From positions 83,448 through 147,447 of the forward strand of contig JAGBNK010000008.1 of assembly GCA_017634455.1 (NCBI GenBank): 64,000 bases of DNA, read 5' to 3'. Positions 9,556 through 18,348 of this stretch are shown in pieces (the stretch's first letter is position 1; each line of letters begins with the position of its first letter). The position numbers and the translations under genes were made by a program. Below the pieces are notes generated by a model, which did no database searches, was not told the origin of the DNA, and saw nothing but the letters and a program-made list of their open reading frames with translations. This stretch comes from Lachnospiraceae bacterium (GTDB taxonomy: Bacteria > Bacillota > Clostridia > Lachnospirales > Lachnospiraceae).

Positions 9556-10650
9556 TCAATATGTATTTTCTGAAATCACATATTGATTTTTAAATTTTTC
9601 GGATATAAGTCCCTTTTCAACCAAGCCTATTATAATAGAAAGAACTTCTAAATAATTCATGTCAGAATTATCAATTATTGTATTGAGACTGGTTGGATAA
9701 TAATCAACTAAAGCATATATTTCCCGCTCCTGAGGCGTTAAATTCCTGAGAAGATTATCTCTCTCTGGCAATAGATTAATATGTTCCAGATTAACATCCA
9801 TTAATGACTGCACAAAGTCCTCAGAAGATGTAATTATGGAAGCCCCCTGATTTATTAATCTATTACATCCCTCGCTCATTTTGTCAGTAATCCTGCCAGG
9901 AACTACATATATATCCTTGCCCTGTTCCAAAGCAAAGTCTACTGTAATCAATGAACCGCTCTTCTTTCTGGCTTCCACCACCACCAGAGATTTGGATATC
10001 CCGCTAATTATGCGATTTCTAGATGGAAACTGTCCCGCCAAAGGTTGTCTGCCATGAGGATATTCCGATATTACGCAACCATTTTCTATAATTCTATGAT
10101 ATAGATTTTTATTCATGGCTGGATAACATATGTCAACTCCACAACCTAATACTGCAACAGTTCGCCCTCCCGCATCCAGACAGCCTACATGGGACGCAGA
10201 ATCTATCCCCTTGGCCATGCCGCTTACTACCACAAATCCATTCTCACCTAAAGTGTAGCCTATCTCTGCAGCCATAGACTTGCCATAGGCACTACAGCTT
10301 CTGGCTCCTACCATTGCTACCATCTCATCACTAGCCCTTGGTAATTCTCCCAGAAAATATAATCCATAAGGATGATCATATACTTCAAACAAGTCCCTAG
10401 GATATTCATCATCCTCTATTGTCACCATAGATTCCCCATAGGAAGCAAACTCTCTATATTTTAAATCAAGATTATATTTCCTTGCTTGTTCAATATTTTC
10501 CACTTGATTAGCATTAAGTATCCCGCTCCAATCTTCCTTTGATTTAAATTCATTATATACTCCTTCTGCAGAGCCATATAAATCTATTAATTTATTCTTG
10601 GCCACATTTCCCAAGCCTTCTATCTCATTAAACCAATACTTGTATTTCAT
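9556..10650 (-). CDS. dprA: DNA-processing protein DprA
   Basis: DprA binds incoming single-stranded DNA and loads RecA during natural transformation. The 364-aa product has the Rossmann-like core: GARSCSAYGKSMA near 107, VSGMAKGIDSASHVG near 142, the conserved VLGCGVDICYP near 168 and PSRNRIISGIS near 208. The C-terminal 60 residues look like the winged-helix domain found in many DprA proteins. It lies between comM and topA. Competence in this organism is not shown by the window; dprA is also kept in non-transformable species. Confidence 0.96.
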   Translation of the reverse strand: MKYKYWFNEIEGLGNVAKNKLIDLYGSAEGVYNEFKSKEDWSGILNANQVENIEQARKYNLDLKYREFASYGESMVTIEDDEYPRDLFEVYDHPYGLYFLGELPRASDEMVAMVGARSCSAYGKSMAAEIGYTLGENGFVVVSGMAKGIDSASHVGCLDAGGRTVAVLGCGVDICYPAMNKNLYHRIIENGCVISEYPHGRQPLAGQFPSRNRIISGISKSLVVVEARKKSGSLITVDFALEQGKDIYVVPGRITDKMSEGCNRLINQGASIITSSEDFVQSLMDVNLEHINLLPERDNLLRNLTPQEREIYALVDYYPTSLNTIIDNSDMNYLEVLSIIIGLVEKGLISEKFKNQYVISENTY

Positions 10651-10740
10651 ATCTCACTCCCCCAAACACTTTTCAATAATGAATTAATCCACACTCTCAT
10701 CATATGCTTCAAAATCCAGATTCATATCACAAGATATTCC

Positions 10741-12306
10741 TTAATCATTCCAGAAGTTTTGATCCATAGCTCTATAGCACAGAGCTTCCTGCAAATGTTT
10801 TATCTGAATATCTTCACTTCCATCCATATCAGCAATGGTTCTTGCAACCCTAAGTATTCTATGATAGGTTCTGGCCGTAAGTTTCATCTTGTCATACATT
10901 TTCTCCATAAATTTCTCTTCTGCCCCTTTTAAGGCACAATATTTCTCAAGCATTCCCACAGGAATCTGACTGTTGAAATTAAAAGCTTCAAGTTTATATC
11001 TGTCCTTTTGCAAATTGTGCATCTCCACGACCCTCTGCCTAATGGAAGCAGAGCTTTCACTCATACCTATATTTTTCAAATCCATAAAGCCTACAGTTTC
11101 CGCCTGTACGCATAAATCAATTCTATCTAAGAGAGGCTGACTTAGCTTGTTCCTATAATTCTTCAAGGATCTATCACTGCAATGACATCTGTTTAAATCC
11201 GGATAATAACCACATTTACAAGGATTCATGGCTGCAACCAATGTGAAGTCCGCAGGAAATGTGAAATTGCCACTCACCCTGGATATACATACCTTTTTAT
11301 CCTCTAGGGGCTGTCTCAAAATCTCTAATGTATCCTTGTTAAATTCCGTCAACTCATCCAGAAACAGCACTCCACCATTAGCCAGAGATATTTCACCAGG
11401 TCTCACAACGCTGCCGCCTCCAACCAAACCATTAGGAGTTATCGTATGATGAGGGCTCCTAAAAGGTCTATGGTTAATCAGACCTTCCCGCTCTCCAAAC
11501 AAACCACATGCACTATATATTTTGGAAATCTGTATCTGCTCCTCAGGTGTCATATCCGGCAATATGGAGGGAATACACTTGGCAATCATGGTCTTTCCTG
11601 CTCCCGGCGGTCCCACCATCAATATATTATGCATACCTGATATGGCAACTTCACATGCTCTTCTAAGCATTTTCTGCCCATTAATATTGGCAAAATCATA
11701 TTTATCATCCGATATTATGTCTTCCCTCACTTCATCAGACACATCATCTCCATATGCCTTATCATTCAAATTGTCATTACCAGTCTCGAGTTCCTGGGCT
11801 TTGGTCAAGAAAGTTATAGCTTGATTTAAGTTCTGCACTGGTATAATTTTCATATCAGGAACAAGGCCGGCTTCCTTGGCATTAACAGCAGGTACAATGC
11901 AGACTTTGATTCCCCTTTCCTTCGCTGTAATAATCATGGATAATATGCCATTCACTCCATTTACCTCACCATTTAAAGACAGCTCACCCACAATAATCAT
12001 CTGATTTATATCATCATTTTCTATAACACCCATTGCAGCCAAAATGGAAATAGCCATTGGCAAATCAAAGCCTGTACCTGTCTTGCGCACATTTCCCGGA
12101 GCGAAATTCACAGTAATCCTCTTTACCGGGAGCGAATACCCAGCCCCCTTCAAGGCAGTTCTAACTCTCTCCCTGGACTCCCTCACCTCAGAAGACAGAG
12201 ACCCAACCATATCGAAGACAGGCATACCATCACTGATATCCGTCTCTACAGATACCATCAACGCCTCAATTCCATACAAGACTGCAGTATTGATACAACT
12301 ATACAT
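10741..12306 (-). CDS. comM: ComM/YifB-family Mg-chelatase-like AAA+ ATPase
   Basis: ComM is a hexameric AAA+ helicase that extends branch migration during transformation and recombination. Started at the ATG at 12306, with AGAGGA six bases upstream, the protein is 521 aa. An N-terminal Lon-like ChlI domain (about 1-165) is followed by the AAA+ domain, with Walker A GPPGAGKTMIAK and Walker B LFLDELTEF. The cysteine group NPCKCGYYPDLNRCHCSD and the C-terminal Mg_chelatase_C helices match the family. It is the likely first gene of comM-dprA-topA. Confidence 0.95.
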   Translation of the reverse strand: MYSCINTAVLYGIEALMVSVETDISDGMPVFDMVGSLSSEVRESRERVRTALKGAGYSLPVKRITVNFAPGNVRKTGTGFDLPMAISILAAMGVIENDDINQMIIVGELSLNGEVNGVNGILSMIITAKERGIKVCIVPAVNAKEAGLVPDMKIIPVQNLNQAITFLTKAQELETGNDNLNDKAYGDDVSDEVREDIISDDKYDFANINGQKMLRRACEVAISGMHNILMVGPPGAGKTMIAKCIPSILPDMTPEEQIQISKIYSACGLFGEREGLINHRPFRSPHHTITPNGLVGGGSVVRPGEISLANGGVLFLDELTEFNKDTLEILRQPLEDKKVCISRVSGNFTFPADFTLVAAMNPCKCGYYPDLNRCHCSDRSLKNYRNKLSQPLLDRIDLCVQAETVGFMDLKNIGMSESSASIRQRVVEMHNLQKDRYKLEAFNFNSQIPVGMLEKYCALKGAEEKFMEKMYDKMKLTARTYHRILRVARTIADMDGSEDIQIKHLQEALCYRAMDQNFWND

Positions 12307-12453
12307 ATAAGATCCTCTCCTAACAGCCAGAGCCATAAAATCATTTATATTAACTTAAATAGTAAGACGAGAAAAGGTTACAAAAAATCAACAAGAAAAT
12401 TTGTAAAGAGCCTAAATTGAAAGGATAAATAGATACTTCTAAATATATAAAAG

Positions 12454-12480
12454 AAAAATCCACAGGGAAATCCCTGTGGA
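12454..12480 (-). terminator. Rho-independent terminator after trpS
   Basis: A 10-bp perfect stem, TCCACAGGGA with TCCCTGTGGA and a two-base centre, is followed on the minus strand by TTTTT. It lies 60 bases after the trpS stop and separates trpS from comM. Confidence 0.9.
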
Positions 12481-12540
12481 AATGATAAAAAAGACATCTA
12501 TAATATAGCAAGTCATGCTAAATATTTCAACTATAATTTA

Positions 12541-13545
12541 TTATCTAATCTGTTCTGTAAGTCCAACCTTCTTCTGAACCTTTCTCAATGTCTTGTTTGA
12601 GAAATATCTGGCCTTATCAGCATTTTCCTTGATACAGTTATTGAGATATGCCTTGTCTGCCATAAGCTCCTCATATCTCTTCTGAATTGGAGCAAGTTCA
12701 TCAGCTACACACTCACCCACTGCAAGCTTGAAGTCGCCGTAACCCTTTCCTTGAAACTCTCTCTCAATCTCCTCATTTGTCTTGCCAGTAATTGTACTGT
12801 AAATATTCATAAGATTACTGATTCCAGGCTTATCCTCTCCGTAACGCACAATAGCCTCTGAGTCTGTAACAGCCTTCTTAAATTTACGGATAATAGTATC
12901 TCTGTCATCAAGAAGTAAAATTGTAGAATTAATATTTTCATCTGACTTAGACATCTTCTTGGTTGGATCCTGCAAGCTCATAATACGAGCGCCAGTCTTA
13001 CCAATATATGGTTCAGGTATAGTAAATACATCCCCATAAATGTTATTAAATCTAGTCGCAATATCTCTTGTAATCTCCAGATGCTGCTTCTGATCTGCTC
13101 CTACAGGAACCACATCAGCCTGATATAACAGGATATCAGCAGCCATCAAAACAGGATATGTATACAAACCTGCATTAATATTATCTGCATGCTTTGCTGA
13201 CTTATCCTTGAACTGAGTCATTCTATTTAACTCGCCCATGTAAGTAAAGCAATCCAGAATCCATCCTAATTCAGCGTGTCCTGACACATGTGACTGATAA
13301 TAGATGCAGTTCTTATCCGGATCCAAACCAGCTGCTACATACAAAGCATATAGCTTTCTGGCATTCTGCCTAAACTCTGTAGGATTCTGTCTAACTGTAA
13401 GTGAATGTAAATCCATAATTCCAAAGAAGCAATCATACTCATCACATAAATTCACCCAGTTCTTCAAAGCTCCCAGATAATTTCCAAGCTGCAATGTTGC
13501 TGTAGCCTGCATTCCACTATATAAAATCTTCTTTTCCTTTTCCAT
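12541..13545 (-). CDS. trpS: Tryptophanyl-tRNA synthetase
   Basis: TrpS charges tRNA(Trp). The 334-aa product is a class I synthetase with the HIGH-equivalent in QLGNYLGALKNW (about 20-30) and the KMSKS loop as KKMSKSDENI (about 197). The Trp-binding region AADILLYQADVVPVGADQKQH is present. Length matches bacterial TrpS. An AGGAAGGA site precedes the ATG. It is the last gene of a tight group with the DUF5662 and GH13-like genes, and no T-box is seen directly before it. Confidence 0.97.
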   Translation of the reverse strand: MEKEKKILYSGMQATATLQLGNYLGALKNWVNLCDEYDCFFGIMDLHSLTVRQNPTEFRQNARKLYALYVAAGLDPDKNCIYYQSHVSGHAELGWILDCFTYMGELNRMTQFKDKSAKHADNINAGLYTYPVLMAADILLYQADVVPVGADQKQHLEITRDIATRFNNIYGDVFTIPEPYIGKTGARIMSLQDPTKKMSKSDENINSTILLLDDRDTIIRKFKKAVTDSEAIVRYGEDKPGISNLMNIYSTITGKTNEEIEREFQGKGYGDFKLAVGECVADELAPIQKRYEELMADKAYLNNCIKENADKARYFSNKTLRKVQKKVGLTEQIR

Positions 13546-13572
13546 TGTCTTGTCCTTCCTAAATTCTATTAA

Positions 13573-14109
13573 TTATTTATTATGTAATATCTGTTTTCTA
13601 ATATAATCAAAGGTATAAGCTTCGCCCTTATCAGCCAGCATGGTAAGCAATCTCTCCAATAATTCCATGGTCTCAGGATGCATCAGATATCGACCTTTGC
13701 CCTTCTCATAATATTCTAATGGGCTTCTGTCAGTATAATCGTCACCCATATAAACCATACAGGCAGCAATTCTATCCATAACCATCTCCACCACATATTT
13801 CTCAGGCATTTTCATTCCTACCATGCCTTCATTTTTGTTGAGGCTGTAGTCAATCCAATATTCAAAATGATGCTTGTTTCTACCCTTGTGATGTAGCCAG
13901 GCAAGAGATAAGCCTGTAGCTTCCCTCTCTGCATTATTAGGACTTCTGGTACCTTGATAATATTTTGCACCCACAGAAAATTCTACCGGTGAATATTTCG
14001 ACAAATCATGCATTAAGCCCTGCTTATATAAGCCGACTTTAAAGCAGTTCTTCATTACCAGATGCCTATGATGTGTAATTGTCTTGAAATGCTCAAATCC
14101 ATGTCCCAT
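13573..14109 (-). CDS. DUF5662 family protein
   Basis: The 178-aa protein is recognised as DUF5662, a Firmicutes family without a proven function. It begins with a His-rich pattern (HFKTITHHRHLVMKNCFKVG) followed by HDLSKYSPVEF, spaced like the metal ligands of HD-type folds. A second His group (WLHHKGRNKHHFEYW) lies near residue 75 and a GDDYTDRSPLEYY segment further on. A metal-dependent phosphohydrolase-like role is only inference. It sits between the GH13-like gene (9 bases away) and trpS (27 bases). Confidence 0.8.
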   Translation of the reverse strand: MGHGFEHFKTITHHRHLVMKNCFKVGLYKQGLMHDLSKYSPVEFSVGAKYYQGTRSPNNAEREATGLSLAWLHHKGRNKHHFEYWIDYSLNKNEGMVGMKMPEKYVVEMVMDRIAACMVYMGDDYTDRSPLEYYEKGKGRYLMHPETMELLERLLTMLADKGEAYTFDYIRKQILHNK

Positions 14110-14118
14110 AGTTATTTC

Positions 14119-15966
14119 CTATTTATTCTTTAAAATAATATTCTTGGCAGTGTAAATGGAAACAGAATTTCCAGGAACACTTACACTTTGCTGATTATCT
14201 ATATCCTTTTCCACAAAATCAAGAGTGCTTTCATCTGCTGTATTCATTACAAGCTTCCACTCCTTGGTTTTTGAAACCTTTGGCAGCGCCAGCTGAACCT
14301 GATCATAATGGAAATTATAGGCTATATATACATTTTCATGCTCATTGGCATATTCACCTACATACAAGATTCCAATGGCCTTCTGCTCCTCACCTATAAA
14401 CATAAGCCAAGGTTCAGAACCATGATATGACAAATCCGGCATACCAATGTGCTTGTAATCTGCCATTTTCATAGGATTTTCCTGACAAATAATAGTATGC
14501 TTCTCTCTGAAGCTAATGAGATTAGACACAAATTCTACCATGCCAGACTTAGCCTTGGAATTTGCAGCATACTGCACCCAACCAAGGGAATTATCCTGGC
14601 AATAAGGATTGTTATTGCCTTCCTGGGTATTCAATATCTCATCTCCGCCTCTCAGAAGAGGAATGGCCTGTGATAGAAATGTGGCACAAAGTCCATTTCT
14701 CACCTGCTGTAATCTAATCTGCTGAATCTGCTTATTCTTGGTTGACCCCTCAACTCCGTTGTTGAAACTGAAGTTTACATTATCTCCATCACGATTCATC
14801 TCTCCATTTGGCTCATTATGTTTCTCTCCATAGGATACAGAATCCCACAATGTAAATCCATTGGAATTAGCAATATAATTTACAAATCCATAATTAGAAT
14901 TCTGCCTACGCAGGAAATTCACCAATTGAGTCATGGAGCCCTGCATATGATTCTGAATCTGTCTTGTAACATTTTGAAAAGAATTGTTGTATACAAACAG
15001 ATGCTTAGAGCCCTTCTCTTCCAACAGAATATCGTCTGAAATATTATCATAGAATATCTTGGTATGAGCAAAGCCCGGATGCTTAGATATCTCTTTCACA
15101 GGAATCAAAACTCCCAGCAGATGGAATCCATCCACATGGTAATTCTTGACCCAATGCCACAGGCATGAAATTATATATTCATCATTACATTTAGGGGAAA
15201 ATGATATTTCCATAATAACTTCCATTCCCAAACCATGTAATGCATCTATCATCTTCTTGCAGTTATATACCCCCTCAGGTCCTCCAAAATATGAAGCCTT
15301 GGGAGCCATATAGCAGCCATGATCATATCCCCAATAGTTGATTTTATCCAGAGACTCTATATCATATTCAATAGTTCTGCCTCCAGTACTCTTCGGAACC
15401 ATGTCATACATTAATTCCTCAAAGTCATACATTGGCTGAAACTCAATGGCAGTAAATCCCATATTCTTAATTCCAGGAGCCAGTTCTAAAACTCCCATAT
15501 AGTTGCCCTTTTGAGAAGCCTTCAGCCCATGATTCATAGTGAAACCACGCATATGAATCTTGTAGATAATCAATTCATCCGGTTCCACATGTGGCATATC
15601 ATTCTGCCATTTATAATTTGTAAGGTTGAATCCACCATATATCATGCAATCCTTGTCATATCGGGATTTATCACCCCATTTATCTCTGCCTACAACAACT
15701 TCAGCATAAGGATCCATATATGTATTTTCACCTGATTTATATCTGTAACATATATTTTTCCAGTCGTAGCCACTTATTACTACTGAATATATATTGCCAA
15801 TTCGATATTCATCCCCAATTACAATCTCCTCCAACAACTGATAGTTGGATTTGTTGTACAACAAAATAGCGCAAGGTAACCTGCCTTCTGTGGAAAATGT
15901 AAATGACATTCCTTCAGAAGTAAGTCTGGTTCCATATCCATTAAATTCGCCAATTCCATTAATCAT
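14119..15966 (-). CDS. Isoamylase/GlgX-type GH13 homologue with lost catalytic residues
   Basis: Started at the ATG at 15966, just after a TATAAT promoter, the protein is 615 aa. It resembles glycogen debranching enzymes (GlgX/isoamylase): an N-terminal beta domain, a (beta/alpha)8 barrel and the late motifs NEPNGEMNRDGDN, LLRGGDEILNTQEGNNNPYCQDN. All four GH13 signature regions are altered. Region I reads EVIMEISF instead of DVVYNH; region II reads DGFHLLG instead of GFRFDLA, losing the Asp nucleophile; region III near HLFVYNN lacks the acid Glu; region IV reads ANSNGFTL instead of TAHDGFTL. The reading frame is open and carbohydrate-contact motifs remain, so a non-catalytic glycogen-binding or regulatory role is likelier than a dead gene. 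It heads the group with DUF5662 and trpS. Confidence 0.85.
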   Translation of the reverse strand: MINGIGEFNGYGTRLTSEGMSFTFSTEGRLPCAILLYNKSNYQLLEEIVIGDEYRIGNIYSVVISGYDWKNICYRYKSGENTYMDPYAEVVVGRDKWGDKSRYDKDCMIYGGFNLTNYKWQNDMPHVEPDELIIYKIHMRGFTMNHGLKASQKGNYMGVLELAPGIKNMGFTAIEFQPMYDFEELMYDMVPKSTGGRTIEYDIESLDKINYWGYDHGCYMAPKASYFGGPEGVYNCKKMIDALHGLGMEVIMEISFSPKCNDEYIISCLWHWVKNYHVDGFHLLGVLIPVKEISKHPGFAHTKIFYDNISDDILLEEKGSKHLFVYNNSFQNVTRQIQNHMQGSMTQLVNFLRRQNSNYGFVNYIANSNGFTLWDSVSYGEKHNEPNGEMNRDGDNVNFSFNNGVEGSTKNKQIQQIRLQQVRNGLCATFLSQAIPLLRGGDEILNTQEGNNNPYCQDNSLGWVQYAANSKAKSGMVEFVSNLISFREKHTIICQENPMKMADYKHIGMPDLSYHGSEPWLMFIGEEQKAIGILYVGEYANEHENVYIAYNFHYDQVQLALPKVSKTKEWKLVMNTADESTLDFVEKDIDNQQSVSVPGNSVSIYTAKNIILKNK

Positions 15967-16000
15967 AAATACGCGCCTACTCCTTTTTACATACCCATTC

Positions 16001-16044
16001 ATTATACAAGATATATTGCTTTTTTCCAAACCCTTTCGTATAAT
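16001..16044. promoter_or_regulatory. Overlapping divergent promoters for the GH13-like and DUF1292 genes
   Basis: Minus strand: TTGGAA (16024-16029), 17-base spacer, TATAAT (16001-16006). Plus strand: TTGCTT (16016-16021), 17-base spacer, TATAAT (16039-16044). Each -35 falls inside the other promoter, so RNA polymerase can probably occupy only one at a time. Spacing and -10 boxes are ideal on both strands. Confidence 0.75.
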
Positions 16045-16081
16045 TTGAATGTATTTATTATTCCGTTGAAAGGAGATTATT

Positions 16082-16408
16082 ATGGCTAAAGACGAAGTAT
16101 TTCCAGTTGATGAAAATGATGATGATGTAGTTGTCACTATCGCATTGGATGATGGAACTGAAATGACATGCGAAATTCTCACAATCTTCGATTGTGGCGG
16201 CGATCAGGATTATATCGCTTTATTACCAATTGCTGAAAATGGTAAGCCACTTGGAGACGAATGTGATGAGGCATTCATCTATAGATATTTCGAGAAAGAA
16301 GACGGTACTCCAGTATTGGACAATATAGCTTCTGACGAAGAGTACGAAATGGTATCTGACAGATTCGATGAATTGCTGGACGAAGCAGAATTTGACGAGA
16401 TGGATTAA
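16082..16408 (+). CDS. DUF1292 domain-containing protein
   Basis: A 108-aa, very acidic protein on the plus strand. The central part (VTIALDDGTEMTCEILTIF ... DYIALLP, about residues 17-48) is the DUF1292/YrzB-like domain, common in Firmicutes and of unknown function; the C-terminal third is mainly Asp/Glu with aromatic residues (EDGTPVLDNIASDEEYEMV). An AAAGGAG site sits six bases before the ATG. Its stop overlaps the stop of the convergent helicase gene in a shared TTAA. Confidence 0.85.
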   Translation: MAKDEVFPVDENDDDVVVTIALDDGTEMTCEILTIFDCGGDQDYIALLPIAENGKPLGDECDEAFIYRYFEKEDGTPVLDNIASDEEYEMVSDRFDELLDEAEFDEMD

Positions 16409-18219
16409 TAGCCCATCTCGCCTATAAATCTGGATTTCACAAGATTCTCACCTTGGTAGTTCTTAGGAACAACCATGGTGAGATTTTCTTTTGCTCTGGT
16501 TATTGCCACATAGAACATTCTCCTCTCCTCCTCAATAGTTTCTGCATCTACTGCTTTGTGGGATGGAGTTACACCCTCATTACAATCCATTATATATACA
16601 TTCTGAAATTCCAGCCCCTTGGAACCATGAAATGTATATAGATTCACGCCTGTTGCCTCCTCATACCTATCTCCAATCTCTTTATCCATAAAATCTCTAG
16701 CCATCTCATACTTACTAATAATCTCCTGTAGATTTCTGGCGCCTTTTAATATATATTTCATAGAATCAACCAATGTCAGATATCCTTCATACTGCTCCTT
16801 GTTTCTTGATATTTCTCTTAAATATCTATCATATCCAATCTTGTTCATAATGAAATTTACACCAGCATCCCCGGATAGCTTCTTCAGGAAATCAATATCC
16901 CTCTCTAAAATATCAATCTCCCTGCAGATTCTGGGATTGTCCATATAATAATTCCGCCAGGAGTCAAAAGTCACCCACTCTCTTTCCAAACTATTTCTTA
17001 CCAAACCACGATTTGGTTTATTCATAATTCGAATCACATCGGATCTCTTCAAAATCTTGGATGCCATTTTTAAATAACACATAATATCAATAGCCACAAA
17101 ATGCTCATAGGGATTTTGAATCTTCTCTCTCATACATATATTAATTCCAGCCTTCTTCATATCCTGACACAACTCAATACTCTGACTATGTTTTCTATAT
17201 AATACTGCGAAGTTCTCCGGGGCTTCGCCATTGTTTATTCTACATTTAATTTCATTAATTATACTTGTGATTTCTTCTTCCTTATTCTCAACCTCCAATA
17301 TTCTAATACCACATCCACTGCCATTTCCCCCATGAATATCTTTTTGAAATCTATTGGTATTATGGCCCATTAACTTCTGTGAAGCCTCAACAATTTCATT
17401 GGTACTTCTGTAATTTCTATCAAGCTGTATGATTTTCAAATCCTGATATATGGCACCAAGATTTAGCATAATATCTGGTCTTGCTCCTCGAAATCCATAA
17501 ATGGATTGGTCATCATCTCCTACTACAAACAGATTATTCTCAGGCAAAGCCAACTCCTTAATAATATCAAATTGAAGCTGATTCATATCCTGTATTTCAT
17601 CTATGAGAATATAACGAAATTGTCTCTGCCATTTCCGTAGTACATCTTCCCTATCCCCAAATAATCTCAAAGTCTCAGAAAGCATATCATCAAAATCCAG
17701 ATAATTGTAAGACCGCTTATATGTCTCATAATCTTTATAAACTGATACCATATCCATATCCTGAAATTTCTTGGATTTATAATGGTCCAAATCGACCATA
17801 TTATTCTTCATAAAGCTAAGCTCTGCACCAACTGCCACAACAGTATCTTCAGATTCCACTGTGTAACCTGATTTTATGATAGAATCCTTAATTAAATTCT
17901 GTTTTAATTTACCGGTAACAATCTGATATTTACCACGACACAGTTCTTCTCTCAATATACCATAAAAAACAGAATGGAACGTCCCAAATACCACCGGCAT
18001 ATCTGCCGATACATAGTTTCTGAAACGTTCCCTCATCTCTATAGCAGCACTCTTTGTAAATGTAATAACCAGAATCTGTTCTGGTAATATATTACAATCC
18101 ATAACAAGATGAGCAATTCTACGAACCAGGGTGTAGGTCTTACCGCTCCCAGGTCCAGCAATAGTCAGGCAGGGACCATCTACATGTTCCACAGCCTGCT
18201 GCTGTGATTTATTAAGCAT
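16405..18219 (-). CDS. UvrD/PcrA-type superfamily 1 helicase, short form
   Basis: A 604-aa ATP-dependent 3'-5' DNA helicase of the UvrD/Rep family. Visible motifs are Walker A AGPGSGKTYTLVRR (about 20), motif II LIDEIQDMN (about 200, with DEIQD in place of DEFQD), motif III GDDDQSIYGFRGA, motif V TFHGSKGLEFQNVY and motif VI EERRMFYVAITRAKENL. It is about 130 residues shorter than PcrA/UvrD and lacks their C-terminal extension, so it is probably a paralogue rather than the main repair helicase. It is convergent with the DUF1292 gene; stops overlap. Confidence 0.93.
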   Translation of the reverse strand: MLNKSQQQAVEHVDGPCLTIAGPGSGKTYTLVRRIAHLVMDCNILPEQILVITFTKSAAIEMRERFRNYVSADMPVVFGTFHSVFYGILREELCRGKYQIVTGKLKQNLIKDSIIKSGYTVESEDTVVAVGAELSFMKNNMVDLDHYKSKKFQDMDMVSVYKDYETYKRSYNYLDFDDMLSETLRLFGDREDVLRKWQRQFRYILIDEIQDMNQLQFDIIKELALPENNLFVVGDDDQSIYGFRGARPDIMLNLGAIYQDLKIIQLDRNYRSTNEIVEASQKLMGHNTNRFQKDIHGGNGSGCGIRILEVENKEEEITSIINEIKCRINNGEAPENFAVLYRKHSQSIELCQDMKKAGINICMREKIQNPYEHFVAIDIMCYLKMASKILKRSDVIRIMNKPNRGLVRNSLEREWVTFDSWRNYYMDNPRICREIDILERDIDFLKKLSGDAGVNFIMNKIGYDRYLREISRNKEQYEGYLTLVDSMKYILKGARNLQEIISKYEMARDFMDKEIGDRYEEATGVNLYTFHGSKGLEFQNVYIMDCNEGVTPSHKAVDAETIEEERRMFYVAITRAKENLTMVVPKNYQGENLVKSRFIGEMGY

Positions 18220-18348
18220 ATACTACCTTTCACTCTATATTGTTATCTGACTGCCGAATATTATATTTACTTTTAATTAATCTAAAACCAGACAATTATG
18301 GTCTATGATTTAGATTTCTAGAAATCCAGAATCTGCTTGCACCAGACT

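Noticed and set aside
10651..10740. Possible 13-codon ORF between comM and dprA
   Set aside because: An ATG-AAT-CTG... frame exists but is too short, with no clear leader-peptide feature.
15967..16182. N-terminal extension of the GH13-like frame up to 16182
   Set aside because: It runs through both divergent promoters and antisense to the DUF1292 gene; the ATG at 15966 after the TATAAT box fits the family start.
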